Of a stretch of 64,000 bases of DNA, positions 51,606 to 60,076 are shown one piece after another. The notes under the pieces were generated by a model, which was not told the origin of the DNA, made no database searches, and saw nothing but the letters and a program-made list of their open reading frames with translations. The stretch covers positions 4,092,001-4,156,000 of the forward strand of contig OZ257137.1 in NCBI GenBank assembly GCA_965279115.1, in the 5' to 3' direction. Position numbers and translations under genes: made by a program. Numbering within the stretch: position 1 is the first letter of the stretch; each line of letters opens with the position of its first letter. The stretch comes from JAEUOS01 sp965279115. GTDB taxonomy: Bacteria; Pseudomonadota; Gammaproteobacteria; Burkholderiales; JAEUOS01.

Positions 51606-52420
51606 ACGCACCCGAGGCGATTTCCAAAGCCGCGGCCGGACGGCCCGCGCCGGGCACCCACATCACCATTCGCGGCTTGACCAAGAGTTTCGCCGGGCAT
51701 CCGCTGTATACCAATTTCGACCTCGACATACCGCGCGGGCAGATCACTTCGATCTTCGGCCCCAACGGCTGCGGCAAATCGACCATGATCAACATGGTGG
51801 CGGGTCTCCTGCCGATGGATTCCGGCGAAGCCTTGTTCGACGGCAAGACCCTGGCCCAGACGGTGATCGGGTATGTCTTCCAGAACTATCGCGACGCGCT
51901 GTTTCCGTGGAAGCGCGCCATCGACAACATCAAGTACCCGCTGCGCATTGCCGGCAAGTCGAAAGGCGAATGCGATGCCCGCACCGAGGAACTGGTGCAG
52001 TCGTTCGACATCCGCTTCGACCTGAACCGCTATCCGTACGAGCTTTCCGGCGGCCAGCAGCAACTGGTTTCGATCATGCGCTCGCTTGCGGTGCACCCTG
52101 AAGTGCTGTTCCTGGACGAGCCGTTCTCGGCGCTGGATTACGAGATGACGCTGTTCATGCGCGACAAGCTGCAGGACATCTTCGAGGCGACCAAAACCAC
52201 CATGATCCTGGTGTCGCACGATCTCGATGAGGCCGTGTACCTGGCCGACCAGGTGCTGATGCTCACACGCCGCCCGACGCGCATCGCGGAGGTGGTGCAG
52301 TTCGACGCGCCGCGGCCGCGCCATCCCGAGACCCTGACCTCGGACGCGTTCAACCGCGCCAAGGCGCAGTGCCTCGAGGTGTTCCAGCGCGAAGTCCGCA
52401 CCAAGGACATCGCGATGTGA
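51602..52420 (+). CDS. ABC importer ATPase (SsuB/TauB type)
   Basis: A 272-residue ATPase. Walker A is GPNGCGKST (53-61), the Q-loop glutamine is in YVFQNYRDALFPW, the signature is LSGGQQQ, Walker B is VLFLDEPFSALD, and the switch histidine is in LVSHDLDEAVYLAD. All are intact, and the LFPW segment after the Q-loop is typical of the sulfonate/nitrate/taurine group. The start overlaps the permease stop, so the two are translated together. It powers the importer encoded by the two preceding genes. A convergent hydrolase gene ends 34 bases downstream. Confidence 0.92.
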   Translation: MNAPEAISKAAAGRPAPGTHITIRGLTKSFAGHPLYTNFDLDIPRGQITSIFGPNGCGKSTMINMVAGLLPMDSGEALFDGKTLAQTVIGYVFQNYRDALFPWKRAIDNIKYPLRIAGKSKGECDARTEELVQSFDIRFDLNRYPYELSGGQQQLVSIMRSLAVHPEVLFLDEPFSALDYEMTLFMRDKLQDIFEATKTTMILVSHDLDEAVYLADQVLMLTRRPTRIAEVVQFDAPRPRHPETLTSDAFNRAKAQCLEVFQREVRTKDIAM

Positions 52421-52454
52421 GATGCAGGCACGCCGCATGCACGGCGCGCTTGCA

Positions 52455-53294
52455 TCAACCCGCCATGTACATGAGTTCCGGAAGCAGGAAGGGCCGGAAC
52501 CCCGGGTAGTTTTCGATCATCGGAAAATGTCCCATGCCCTGCATGATCTTCATGCGGCACCCCGGGATGGAGGCGGCGACCGCCTCGGTCATGGCCGGCG
52601 TGCACGAGTAGTCGTACTCGCCGGTCAGCAGGGACACCTTGCATTTCTTCGTATCGATCCGCTTGATGTCTTCGCGGGCATCCCAGTCGAAGCTGTAGTA
52701 GTGGACGTCGCCCGCATAAACGCCGGGCCCACCCTGGCTGTAGTACCACCAGTTCTCTCGCTTTGAAACCTCCGGGCTGGACGGGGCGTTCAGTCCGAAC
52801 GTATAGCTGGCCGCCAGTTCGCCGCCATGCACGGCAGGGTGATGCAGCAGGTCGTTGTAGCGGCCCGGGGCGTACGCGGTCGACTCTAGCCCGACGATGC
52901 CGGTCAGCTCGTCCTGGTAGTCGGCGGCCACTTTCAGGCAGATCGCGCCGCCCATCGAGCAGCCCATCACCACCGGCCTGTGCAGTTCCAGGGCCTGCCA
53001 TACGGCGCGGATGATGGCGAGGTATCCGCGCGTGGTCAGGCGGTACTTGGACATCCACCACTGGTCCGGCGGCGTCGAGCGGCCGTGGTAAGGCAGGTCG
53101 AAGGCGATCACGCGGAAATTTCGCGTGATCTCCGGGTCGTTCAATACATGGCGCCACTGGCGGCTGTCGGTGCCGGCGGTGTGTAGGCACAGGAGCGGTA
53201 TGCCCCGCCCGGCCTCCTCAAGAAATATCCGGTGGACCGCGCCGTCGATATCCACGGCGATGTAGCGGCCTATGATGTTCTCGAAATCTGGCAT
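52455..53294 (-). CDS. Alpha/beta hydrolase
   Basis: A 279-residue cytoplasmic alpha/beta hydrolase without signal peptide. LCLHTAGTDSRQW holds the oxyanion turn (HT in place of HG), DLPYHGRSTPPDQW is the usual loop, the nucleophile is in GCSMGG, the acid probably in LTGEYDYSC, and the base in GMGHFPMIE. The pattern resembles C-C bond hydrolases and enol-lactonases of aromatic catabolism. It starts 10 bases after the upstream small gene on the minus strand and leads the left end of a six-gene leftward block. The actual bond cleaved is unknown. Confidence 0.85.
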   Translation of the reverse strand: MPDFENIIGRYIAVDIDGAVHRIFLEEAGRGIPLLCLHTAGTDSRQWRHVLNDPEITRNFRVIAFDLPYHGRSTPPDQWWMSKYRLTTRGYLAIIRAVWQALELHRPVVMGCSMGGAICLKVAADYQDELTGIVGLESTAYAPGRYNDLLHHPAVHGGELAASYTFGLNAPSSPEVSKRENWWYYSQGGPGVYAGDVHYYSFDWDAREDIKRIDTKKCKVSLLTGEYDYSCTPAMTEAVAASIPGCRMKIMQGMGHFPMIENYPGFRPFLLPELMYMAG

Positions 53295-53304
53295 GTTCGT
53301 CCCC

Positions 53305-53685
53305 TCAACCGCGCATCAGGTTCATCAGGCGGTGCAGGGCCCGCGCATTTTGCATCGCCACCAGGCCATCCCCCTCGAGCACGAACTCCGGCACCCGCAT
53401 GAGCATGGCGAAAAAATCGTGATAGAGCGCGGGCGGATTGGGGCTCACAAACTTGTTCCATACGTCCATCGGCGCACTGAATCCGAAGGCGGGACGGCCG
53501 TCGATGCGCGGCGCCGGGCGGATATCGGCGATGCGTCCGCGCTCGACGCGCACCACATGGCGCGATTCGCCGAAAGCGAACGAGAACGTGGTGGTGAACC
53601 AGTCACCGATCACCTTCATTTCCGCGTCCGCGTTCACCCGCTCGCGGTAGGCCGCGAGCCAGGCTGCATCTGGAAAGCTAGCCAT
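53305..53685 (-). CDS. Small protein of unknown function, possibly sterol-carrier-like
   Basis: A 126-residue cytoplasmic protein without a firm family. AWLAAYRERVNADAEMKVIGDWF then TTTFSFAFGESRHVVRVERGRIADI suggest a helix followed by strands as in SCP2-like lipid-binding folds, and MDVWNKFV could line a cavity. This is a weak resemblance. The ATG at 53685 is preferred because GAGGAG lies about six bases upstream; a second ATG at 53691 would touch it. It sits between an alpha/beta hydrolase and an acrylyl-CoA reductase-like gene on the same strand and may bind the shared hydrophobic intermediate. Confidence 0.65.
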   Translation of the reverse strand: MASFPDAAWLAAYRERVNADAEMKVIGDWFTTTFSFAFGESRHVVRVERGRIADIRPAPRIDGRPAFGFSAPMDVWNKFVSPNPPALYHDFFAMLMRVPEFVLEGDGLVAMQNARALHRLMNLMRG

Positions 53686-53788
53686 CGTCATCTCCTCTGG
53701 TGTTTGTGAGTCAACCGGATTGCGGTATGGCGCTGTCTTGTTGCCGCACCTTGGGCCGGATGTTACGCGCTTCCTTCAGTCGATCGGC

Positions 53789-54778
53789 CTAGCCGAAGCG
53801 CACCACGGCGCGGCCGCGGATGCCTCCGGCGATGACCTCCTCGCAATAGTCCTTGAGCCCGGCAAACGGTATTTCGAAGCAGATCTTGTCGAGGTGGCGC
53901 GGCCGCAGGTCGCCGCCCTTGGCCATGCGCATCCAGCCGCTTTCGCGCCGCGCCACAGGATGATTGGCGTTGATGCCGGCCAGCGCCACCGAGCGCAGGA
54001 TGAAGGGGTAGATCGAACTGGTGAAGGTTTCGCCCGCGGCGTTGCCGAAAGAGCAGACCACGCCGCGCATTTTCATGGTGCGCAAGAGGTCAGACAGCGG
54101 CTTGCCGCCCACGGCGTCGATAGCGCCGGCCCAGCGCTGCTCATCGAGCGGCTTGTCGCTGGTGGCAATCGCGTCACGCCCGATCACTTCGGCCGCGCCG
54201 ATTGATTTCAGGTACGCGGTTTCACTTGCCTTGCCGGTGGAGGCGACGACGGTATAGCCCAGGCCGGCCAGCATGTCGATGGCGAAGCTGGAGCAGCCGC
54301 CGGTGGCGCCGGTGACGGCGATCGGCCCCTTGTCCGGCGTGACGCCGCGGCGCACCAGTTCCTCGACGGCGACCGCCGAGGTATAGGCGCCGATGCCCAG
54401 CGCCACCACGTCGTAGGCGTCGAAGCCGGGCGGGATGCGCGCTACCCACGCCGCCGGCACGCGCACGATCTCGGCGTAGGCGCCGTCATGGCGGATGCCG
54501 AATTCCTGACCGCCCTGCACGGTGACCAAGTCGCCTTCCTTGTAATCGGGGCTGGTGGATGAGACCACGATACCGGACACCTCGATGCCGGGTATGCAGG
54601 GGAAGCGCTTGATGACGTTGCCCACACCGCTGACGGCGCGCGCGTCCTTGTAGTTGACCGCCGCGTATTGCGAACGGATCACGACTTCGCCGGCATCGAG
54701 ATCGTCGATGGATTGTTCGACCATGCGGCTGGCCCGCTTGTCGCCTTCCTTGAACAGGCGAACGGCATTGAATTTCAT
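53789..54778 (-). CDS. acuI: Acrylyl-CoA reductase-like MDR oxidoreductase (YhdH/AcuI family)
   Basis: A 329-residue zinc-free medium-chain reductase. SQYAAVNYKDARAVSGVGNVI and FPCIPGIEVSGIVV are YhdH/AcuI hallmarks, and the NADPH site is VTGATGGCSSFAID. The GAIDAVGGKPLSDLL segment and the ending RGRAVVRFG also match. AcuI reduces acrylyl-CoA to propionyl-CoA and detoxifies this reactive thioester. The neighbour 16 bases upstream is a CoA-transferase, in keeping with a CoA-linked pathway. The gene symbol reflects the family; the physiological substrate may be another enoyl thioester. Confidence 0.82.
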   Translation of the reverse strand: MKFNAVRLFKEGDKRASRMVEQSIDDLDAGEVVIRSQYAAVNYKDARAVSGVGNVIKRFPCIPGIEVSGIVVSSTSPDYKEGDLVTVQGGQEFGIRHDGAYAEIVRVPAAWVARIPPGFDAYDVVALGIGAYTSAVAVEELVRRGVTPDKGPIAVTGATGGCSSFAIDMLAGLGYTVVASTGKASETAYLKSIGAAEVIGRDAIATSDKPLDEQRWAGAIDAVGGKPLSDLLRTMKMRGVVCSFGNAAGETFTSSIYPFILRSVALAGINANHPVARRESGWMRMAKGGDLRPRHLDKICFEIPFAGLKDYCEEVIAGGIRGRAVVRFG

Positions 54779-54794
54779 GAGGGTCTCTTCCTTG

Positions 54795-56009
54795 TCAGGT
54801 CTGGATCACGGCGCCGGTGGCGATGTGCAGGTCGATTTCTTCGCGCGCGAAGCCGAAATCGGCGAGCACTGCGCGGCTGTGTTCGCCGATCATGGGGGGC
54901 GGCAGATGCACGCGTGATTGGGCATCGCGGTCGCCCAGGGCTGCGCCGGGCATGCGCACCTTGCCTGCCTTCGGGTGCTGCATTTCGACGATCACGCCGT
55001 TGTGCGCGAGTTGCGGCGAAGCCATCACCTCCTGATAGTCCGCGATCGGACCGCAGATGATGTCCGCGGCTTCCAGCCTGGACTGCCATTCCGCGGTGGT
55101 GCATGTGGAAAGCCGCTTCGACACTTCCTGCATCAGGAGGTCGCGGTTGGCGACGCGCTGCGGGTTGTTCGCGAATTCCGGGCGGGCGGCCAGGGCGGGG
55201 TCGCCCAATACCTCGCAGAAGGCCCGCCAGCGGTCATCGTGGTAAGCGGCGATCATGATCCATCCATCCCTGGTCGGGTAGGCCTCGTTTGGTGCGGAAT
55301 AGGGGGCCGCGCTGCCTGCCTTGGGCGGGACTTCGCCCGAGGACAGATGGGAAGCCAGCGCCGACTGCTGCAACATCAGGGCACTGTTGTAGAGGCTCAT
55401 GTCGAGATGCTGGCCGCGTCCCTGGTTGGGACCGGCCGAGTCGCGCACCCGCAATGCGGCGAATATCGCGATGGTGGACAGAAAACCCGTCGTCACGTCC
55501 GCCGCCGGAATCTGCACCTTCATCGGCGGCGATTCCGGCGTGCCGACCTGGCTCATCAGCCCGGATACCGCCTGCACGATGCCATCCACGCCGGGCTTGT
55601 CTCGCCACGGTCCGGTCTGGCCGTAGGCCGAGACCGAGCAGAACACAATGCCTGGTGTCTGTGCCGACACGGTGGCGTAGCCGATTCCCAGCTTGTCCAT
55701 GACGCCGGGGCGAAAGCTTTCGATGATCACATCTGCGCGCGCGGCCATGCGCAGTACGATGCCGGCGCCGGCAGGCTTTTTCAGGTCGAGCGCCAGCGAA
55801 CGCTTGTTGCGGTTGAAGCTCATCGACACCACCGATTCGCCCGCTTGCCATGGCGGCCCGAGCTTGCGGCCGATGTCGCCACCGGGGGACTCGATCTTGA
55901 CGACTTCCGCGCCCATGTCACCGAGCAGCATGGCGCATTCCGGGCCGGCACCCACCTGGCTGAAATCCAGCACCCGTACGCCGGCGAGTGCCGTGTTGAT
56001 TGAATTCAT
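54795..56009 (-). CDS. Family III (CaiB/BaiF) CoA-transferase 3
   Basis: A 404-residue CoA-transferase: LAGVRVLDFSQVGAGPECAML, DMGAEVVKIESPGGDIG and FNRNKRSLALDLK open the chain, and the catalytic aspartate is expected in PAADVTTGFLS (about residue 171). It is the third family III transferase in the window, again next to a Bug protein gene, 13 bases upstream. The AcuI-like reductase lies 16 bases downstream, so uptake, CoA activation and enoyl reduction appear linked. Start at 56009 fits the family N-terminus. Confidence 0.9.
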   Translation of the reverse strand: MNSINTALAGVRVLDFSQVGAGPECAMLLGDMGAEVVKIESPGGDIGRKLGPPWQAGESVVSMSFNRNKRSLALDLKKPAGAGIVLRMAARADVIIESFRPGVMDKLGIGYATVSAQTPGIVFCSVSAYGQTGPWRDKPGVDGIVQAVSGLMSQVGTPESPPMKVQIPAADVTTGFLSTIAIFAALRVRDSAGPNQGRGQHLDMSLYNSALMLQQSALASHLSSGEVPPKAGSAAPYSAPNEAYPTRDGWIMIAAYHDDRWRAFCEVLGDPALAARPEFANNPQRVANRDLLMQEVSKRLSTCTTAEWQSRLEAADIICGPIADYQEVMASPQLAHNGVIVEMQHPKAGKVRMPGAALGDRDAQSRVHLPPPMIGEHSRAVLADFGFAREEIDLHIATGAVIQT

Positions 56010-56022
56010 CCGGCCGTGCGCC

Positions 56023-57021
56023 TTATTCGACCTTCAGCCCGATATCCTTGACCGACTTTTGCCAACGCGCGATGTCACGCTTGATCAGGTCGCCCATCTG
56101 GTCGGAGTTGAGGTAGCTCACCTCGAAACCCTGCCCGGTAAGGCGGTCGCGGATGTCGGGTGTTGCGAGGGTGCGCGATATCTCGGCCGATAACCGTGCC
56201 ACCACGTCTTTCGGCGTGTTGGCCGGCGCGAGAATCGAGTACCAGAGCGGCACTTCGAAGCCCGGCAGCGCCGCTTCCGCGATGGTCGGCACGTTGGGCA
56301 TCGCAGCGGAGCGCTTCGGCGTGGTGACACCCAGGGCGCGCAGCTTGCCGGCCTTGACGTGCTGCTCGAGCGAAGCCATGGTGCCGATCGCGGCTTGCAC
56401 CTGGCCACCCAGCAGGTCGGCGATGGCGGGCGTCGTGCCCTTGTACGGTACATGGGTGATCTGCACGCCGGCCGCGTGGTTGAACACTTCGAAGGCGATG
56501 TGCTGCGGCGTGCCGTTGCCCGGCGTGCTGTGATTGAACTTGCCGGGGCCGGCCTTGGCCAACGCGATCAGCTCGCGCACGTTTTGCGCCTGTACCGAAG
56601 GGTGAACCGCCAGCACCATCGGTACCGAGGCCACCAGGGCCACCGGTGCGAAATCCTTTTCGATGTCGAAGGGCAGTTTCGCGTACAGCCAGGGGTTGAT
56701 GGTGATCTGGTTCGACGCGATGACAATGGTGTAGCCATCCGGCGGCGCCTTGGCCGCCGCTTCGGTGCCGATATTCCCGCCGGCGCCGGCGCGGTTGTCG
56801 ATGACCACCGGCTGACCGAGAAATTCGGCCAGCTTCGGCGCCAGGGCGCGTGCCAGGATGTCGTTGCCACCGCCGGGCGGGAACGGCACGATGAATCGGA
56901 CGGGTTTGTCCGGATATTTCTGTGCATGCGCCGTGGTCACCGCCACCGGCGTGGCGAGGAGCGCACACAAGGCCAGCATGGCGCTCGCATGCCCGGCGAT
57001 TGCGCGGATTGTGGATTTCAT
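56023..57021 (-). CDS. Bug-family (TctC-like) periplasmic solute-binding protein 4
   Basis: A 332-residue Bug protein. The signal peptide is long and ends at about residue 33 (VTTAHAQKYPDKP). Hallmarks are VRFIVPFPPGGGNDILAR, IDNRAGAGGNIGTEAAAKA, PDGYTIV and VPYKGTTPA. The ATG at 57021 lies about five bases after GGGAGA and is preferred over the ATG at 57033. It is directly upstream of CoA-transferase 3 and 24 bases downstream of an alpha/beta hydrolase gene on the same strand, so it is likely to bind the acid this operon consumes. Confidence 0.9.
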   Translation of the reverse strand: MKSTIRAIAGHASAMLALCALLATPVAVTTAHAQKYPDKPVRFIVPFPPGGGNDILARALAPKLAEFLGQPVVIDNRAGAGGNIGTEAAAKAPPDGYTIVIASNQITINPWLYAKLPFDIEKDFAPVALVASVPMVLAVHPSVQAQNVRELIALAKAGPGKFNHSTPGNGTPQHIAFEVFNHAAGVQITHVPYKGTTPAIADLLGGQVQAAIGTMASLEQHVKAGKLRALGVTTPKRSAAMPNVPTIAEAALPGFEVPLWYSILAPANTPKDVVARLSAEISRTLATPDIRDRLTGQGFEVSYLNSDQMGDLIKRDIARWQKSVKDIGLKVE

Positions 57022-57045
57022 CTTGTCTCCCATTGGGCCTGCGGC

Positions 57046-57927
57046 CTACTTCTTGAATCCCAGAATCCCGGATGTGGTGGAGCGGGTGTCGCGACTGGCC
57101 CAGCGACCGGTCTCGACCCGCATGTAGAAATCAAGCACGGCGCGATTGAAAGGCTCGGGGTCCTCGAGGTTGATGGTGTGACCGGCTTGAGGCAGCACCA
57201 CCAGTCCGGAACTCGGGATCGCGCGCTTCATCAACAACGCCGGCTCAAGGCACGGATCGTCCTCGTCGCCGGTGACGATCAGGGCCGGCGCGCTGATGCG
57301 CTTCATGTCCTCGGCCAGCTCCCACAGGGAAGGGCGCTTCATCTGCACGCCGCGCATGGTGTTGGCCTGGCCTTGCCAGTCATGCTCGGTGAGTTGCTGG
57401 GAGAATTCGGCCCAGCCGCGCGGGTCCTTGTTCTGATACTGCACGCGAGTGGGGCCCAAGGCGTACTGCTTGGCCGTTTCGGCGCCCTTTTCCTCGAACT
57501 GCCGCGCCGCGAACTCGCACTCCTTTTGGAATTTTTCCTTCTCCGAGGGCGCCGCACCGTAACCGCAGCCTGCAATCACCAGCGAACGCACCCGGTTCGG
57601 GTAGGTGATGCCCACATGCAGGGTGGCGAAGCCGCCCATCGAAAGTCCGCACACGTGCGCACGGTCTATCCCCAGATGGTCGAGCACCGCGATGACGTCA
57701 TCGCGGGCATGGGCCTGCGAATACATGGCCGGATCGGCCGGAACCGCCGAAGGCTTGAAGCCGCGCGCGCTGTAGGTGATGCACCGGTAGTAGCGCGAGA
57801 AGAAACGCATTTGCGACTCCCAGCTGCGCCAGTCACCGGCGAATTCATGAACAAAAATCAGCGGGGTTCCGCTACCGGCTTCCTCGTAGTAGAGGTTGAC
57901 GCCGTCCTTGGTGGTTGCGTGGGGCAT
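57046..57927 (-). CDS. Alpha/beta hydrolase, enol-lactonase-like
   Basis: A 293-residue alpha/beta hydrolase and first gene of the leftward block. The oxyanion region is FVHEFAGDWRSW (HE in place of HG), SARGFKPS follows, the nucleophile is in GLSMGG, the acid in VTGDEDDP, and the base in PQAGHTINLEDP. The overall pattern resembles 3-oxoadipate enol-lactonase and related hydrolases of ring-cleavage pathways. No signal peptide. The 233-base gap to the divergent 2Fe-2S subunit gene holds the promoters of both operons. Confidence 0.86.
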   Translation of the reverse strand: MPHATTKDGVNLYYEEAGSGTPLIFVHEFAGDWRSWESQMRFFSRYYRCITYSARGFKPSAVPADPAMYSQAHARDDVIAVLDHLGIDRAHVCGLSMGGFATLHVGITYPNRVRSLVIAGCGYGAAPSEKEKFQKECEFAARQFEEKGAETAKQYALGPTRVQYQNKDPRGWAEFSQQLTEHDWQGQANTMRGVQMKRPSLWELAEDMKRISAPALIVTGDEDDPCLEPALLMKRAIPSSGLVVLPQAGHTINLEDPEPFNRAVLDFYMRVETGRWASRDTRSTTSGILGFKK

Positions 57928-58068
57928 GGCAGGTCCTGTATCAGTTCAGGTGGATGGGGCTGAGAAATTGAGACTAACGGGGAGACGATCGGGGAGAATA
58001 AACAGGGGAATTGTGGCAGCAGGGCGAATCCTAACTTTACTAGGCTTCCCATGCCGTGGAAAACGGGT

Positions 58069-58096
58069 TTGTCGGGAACCGGTTTCAGGTTATATT
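58069..58096 (+). promoter_or_regulatory. Candidate sigma-70 promoter for the molybdenum hydroxylase small/medium operon
   Basis: TTGTCG and TATATT are separated by 16 bases, with the -10 element 65 bases upstream of the small-subunit ATG. Both hexamers are close to consensus (TTGACA, TATAAT), unusual in this GC-rich DNA. Confidence 0.45.
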
Positions 58097-58160
58097 CCTG
58101 CGCTTCTTACGGTGCACGCCACATGCGTGACGTGACACCGGCAACCTTGGGGAATTTCGC

Positions 58161-58640
58161 ATGACAGTCCGTGTTTCCATGCAGGTCAACGGCAAGGCCG
58201 TCAGCCATGAAGTCGAGGAGCGCACCCTCCTGGTCAGTTTCATCCGCGATGTGCTGCGCTTAACCGGCACGCATATCGGATGCGACACGGCGCAATGCGG
58301 CGCCTGCACTGTTCATCTTGACGGGCGGGTGGTCAAGAGCTGCAACATGCTTGCCATGCAGGCCGAAGGCGCCCAGGTCACCACCATCGAGGGCGTCTCG
58401 GCGCCGGACGGCACCTTGCACCCGATGCAGGAGGCCTTTCGCCAGAATCACGGCTTGCAGTGCGGCTATTGCACGCCCGGCATGGTGATGAGCGCGATCG
58501 ACCTGGTCAAACACACCCCCAATCCAACCGAGACGCAGATTCGCGAGCAACTCGATGGCAACCTGTGCCGTTGCACCGGTTATCACAACATCGTCAAGTC
58601 GGTGCAGGCCGGCGCCGCCGCGTCGGCAGCGCTGGTCTGA
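58161..58640 (+). CDS. Molybdenum hydroxylase small (2Fe-2S) subunit, CoxS-like
   Basis: The 159-residue iron-sulfur subunit of a xanthine dehydrogenase-family hydroxylase. The plant-type [2Fe-2S] site is Cys41, Cys46, Cys49 and Cys61 (GCDTAQCGAC...SC). The second cluster is held by Cys101, Cys104, Cys136 and Cys138 (CGYC...CRC). It passes electrons from the molybdenum site to FAD. The medium subunit gene begins 10 bases downstream. No large subunit follows; the nearest is at 47075-49477 on the other strand. The start MTVRVSMQVNG is standard. Confidence 0.93.
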   Translation: MTVRVSMQVNGKAVSHEVEERTLLVSFIRDVLRLTGTHIGCDTAQCGACTVHLDGRVVKSCNMLAMQAEGAQVTTIEGVSAPDGTLHPMQEAFRQNHGLQCGYCTPGMVMSAIDLVKHTPNPTETQIREQLDGNLCRCTGYHNIVKSVQAGAAASAALV

Positions 58641-58650
58641 GGAGCGGCAT

Positions 58651-59454
58651 ATGCACATGTATTCATTCAAGTACCGCAAGGCTGCAAGCGTCGCGGATGC
58701 AGCGGGCATGCTGGCAGCCAGCCCGGAAGCGAAGGTGATGTCAGGTGGCCAAAGCCTGGTGGCGGCGATGAAGCTGCGTTTGTCGGACCCGGGCGAGATC
58801 ATCGATCTCGGCGCGATCAAGGAACTTGCCGGCATCACCATCAGCGGCAAGACCGTCACCATCGGCGCCATGACGCGCCATGCCATGGTGGCGGCCTCGG
58901 CCGAGTTGCGCTCGGCCATTCCGGCGCTGGCGTCGCTCGCCGGCGGCATCGCCGATCGCATGGTGCGCAACATGGGCACCATCGGCGGCTCACTGGCGAA
59001 CAACGATCCTTCAGCGGACTACCCGGCCGGTCTGCTCGGGCTCGGTGGCACGGTGGTGACCAATCGCCGGCGCATCGCCGCCGACGAATTCTTTACCGGC
59101 ATGTTCGAGACCGCGCTCGGGGTCGGTGAAATCATCACCGCCGTCGAGTTTCCGGTGCCGGTGCGCGCGGCGTATGCCAAGTTCCGCAACCCGGCCTCAC
59201 GCTACGCCGTTGTCGGCGTTTTCGTGGCTGACGTGGGCGGCAGTGTGCGGGTCGCCGTTACGGGAGCCGCGCCGGTCGTGTTTCGTGTGCCGGCAATGGA
59301 AGCCGCCCTGAAGGCCAGTTTCACGCCGGCGGCGATCGCTTCGGTCCGCGTGCCGGAAGAGGGCCTCAATTCCGACATTCATGCCCAGGCGGACTATCGC
59401 GCTCAGCTCATCACCGTGATGGCAGGCCGCGCGGTCGAGGCCGCGCTCAAATAG
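58651..59454 (+). CDS. Molybdenum hydroxylase medium (FAD-binding) subunit, CoxM-like
   Basis: The 267-residue FAD subunit. KVMSGGQSLVAAMKLR and NMGTIGGSLANNDPSADYPA are the two FAD-binding motifs of the CoxM/vanillyl-oxidase-type fold. The C-terminal domain is present in full. GAGGAG lies eight bases before the ATG at 58651. It forms with CoxS the electron-transfer half of a three-subunit hydroxylase; the catalytic half must come from the separated large-subunit gene or another genome copy. A convergent VOC gene lies 18 bases downstream. Confidence 0.93.
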   Translation: MHMYSFKYRKAASVADAAGMLAASPEAKVMSGGQSLVAAMKLRLSDPGEIIDLGAIKELAGITISGKTVTIGAMTRHAMVAASAELRSAIPALASLAGGIADRMVRNMGTIGGSLANNDPSADYPAGLLGLGGTVVTNRRRIAADEFFTGMFETALGVGEIITAVEFPVPVRAAYAKFRNPASRYAVVGVFVADVGGSVRVAVTGAAPVVFRVPAMEAALKASFTPAAIASVRVPEEGLNSDIHAQADYRAQLITVMAGRAVEAALK

Positions 59455-59462
59455 CCTGTGGC

Positions 59463-59485
59463 GCGCCGCGTTTCAAGCGCGGCGC
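59463..59485. terminator. Hairpin between convergent CoxM-like and VOC genes
   Basis: A perfect 8-bp GC stem (GCGCCGCG, loop TTTCAAG, CGCGGCGC) lies nine bases after the FAD-subunit stop and covers the last codons of the convergent gene. It has no T-run, so termination is plausible but not certain. Confidence 0.35.
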
Positions 59486-59967
59486 AGCTTCGGATAGGCG
59501 GCGGCGTTGAAGAAACTGCTGCCGGCCACGTAGGCGCGGCCCGGTGACATGTCGGGCGATGCGCCGGCCTCGGCGCTGCCTTCGAAGGTGAGCTCAAGCT
59601 GGACACCGCTCGGGTCGTAGACGAACAGCTGCCACAAGGTGGTGCCCGGCACCAGGAACTCGCGATAGTCCAGGCCGGCCGCGATGAAGCGCGCGCGAAA
59701 CTCGTGGTAGCCGGCACAGGAAAGCGACAAGTGATCGATGGCCGAAGAACCGCTCGGCGCACGACCATCGGCACCCAGCGCCGGGCCGCCCGCATAAACG
59801 TGGATGATCGCCTGGCCGCCCGGCAGCGGGCAGGCCAGCCATGCGCCCGGAAAGCCGAAATCCGGCCGGAACACATCCTTCAATCCAAGCACGTCGCAGT
59901 AGAAGGCCCGGGTGGCTTCGAGATCGTTGGTCTTGATGGCTACATGGAACAGGCCGGAAATGATCAT
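59473..59967 (-). CDS. VOC (glyoxalase/dioxygenase-fold) family protein
   Basis: A 164-residue protein with two beta-alpha-beta-beta-beta modules of the vicinal oxygen chelate superfamily. GLFHVAIKTNDLEATRAFYCDVLGL gives the first metal-binding His; IDHLSLSC a second; VYDPSGVQLELTFEG the carboxylate Glu. Members are glyoxalases, epimerases, extradiol dioxygenases or resistance proteins; this short form is probably a dimeric lyase or isomerase. Its 5' side faces pyrD after 109 bases. It is on the opposite strand to the CoxS/CoxM operon and may still belong to the catabolic region. Confidence 0.82.
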   Translation of the reverse strand: MIISGLFHVAIKTNDLEATRAFYCDVLGLKDVFRPDFGFPGAWLACPLPGGQAIIHVYAGGPALGADGRAPSGSSAIDHLSLSCAGYHEFRARFIAAGLDYREFLVPGTTLWQLFVYDPSGVQLELTFEGSAEAGASPDMSPGRAYVAGSSFFNAAAYPKLRRA

Positions 59968-60076
59968 GGTGTTGTCCTTTCAGAATGAAGTCGGGGAAAC
60001 CTGCGTACCGATGGTTGTGCTTGTGCGACCGTGCCGGGAGCGGAGGCTTCTCTCGCACTCGCAGGACCAGCGTGCC

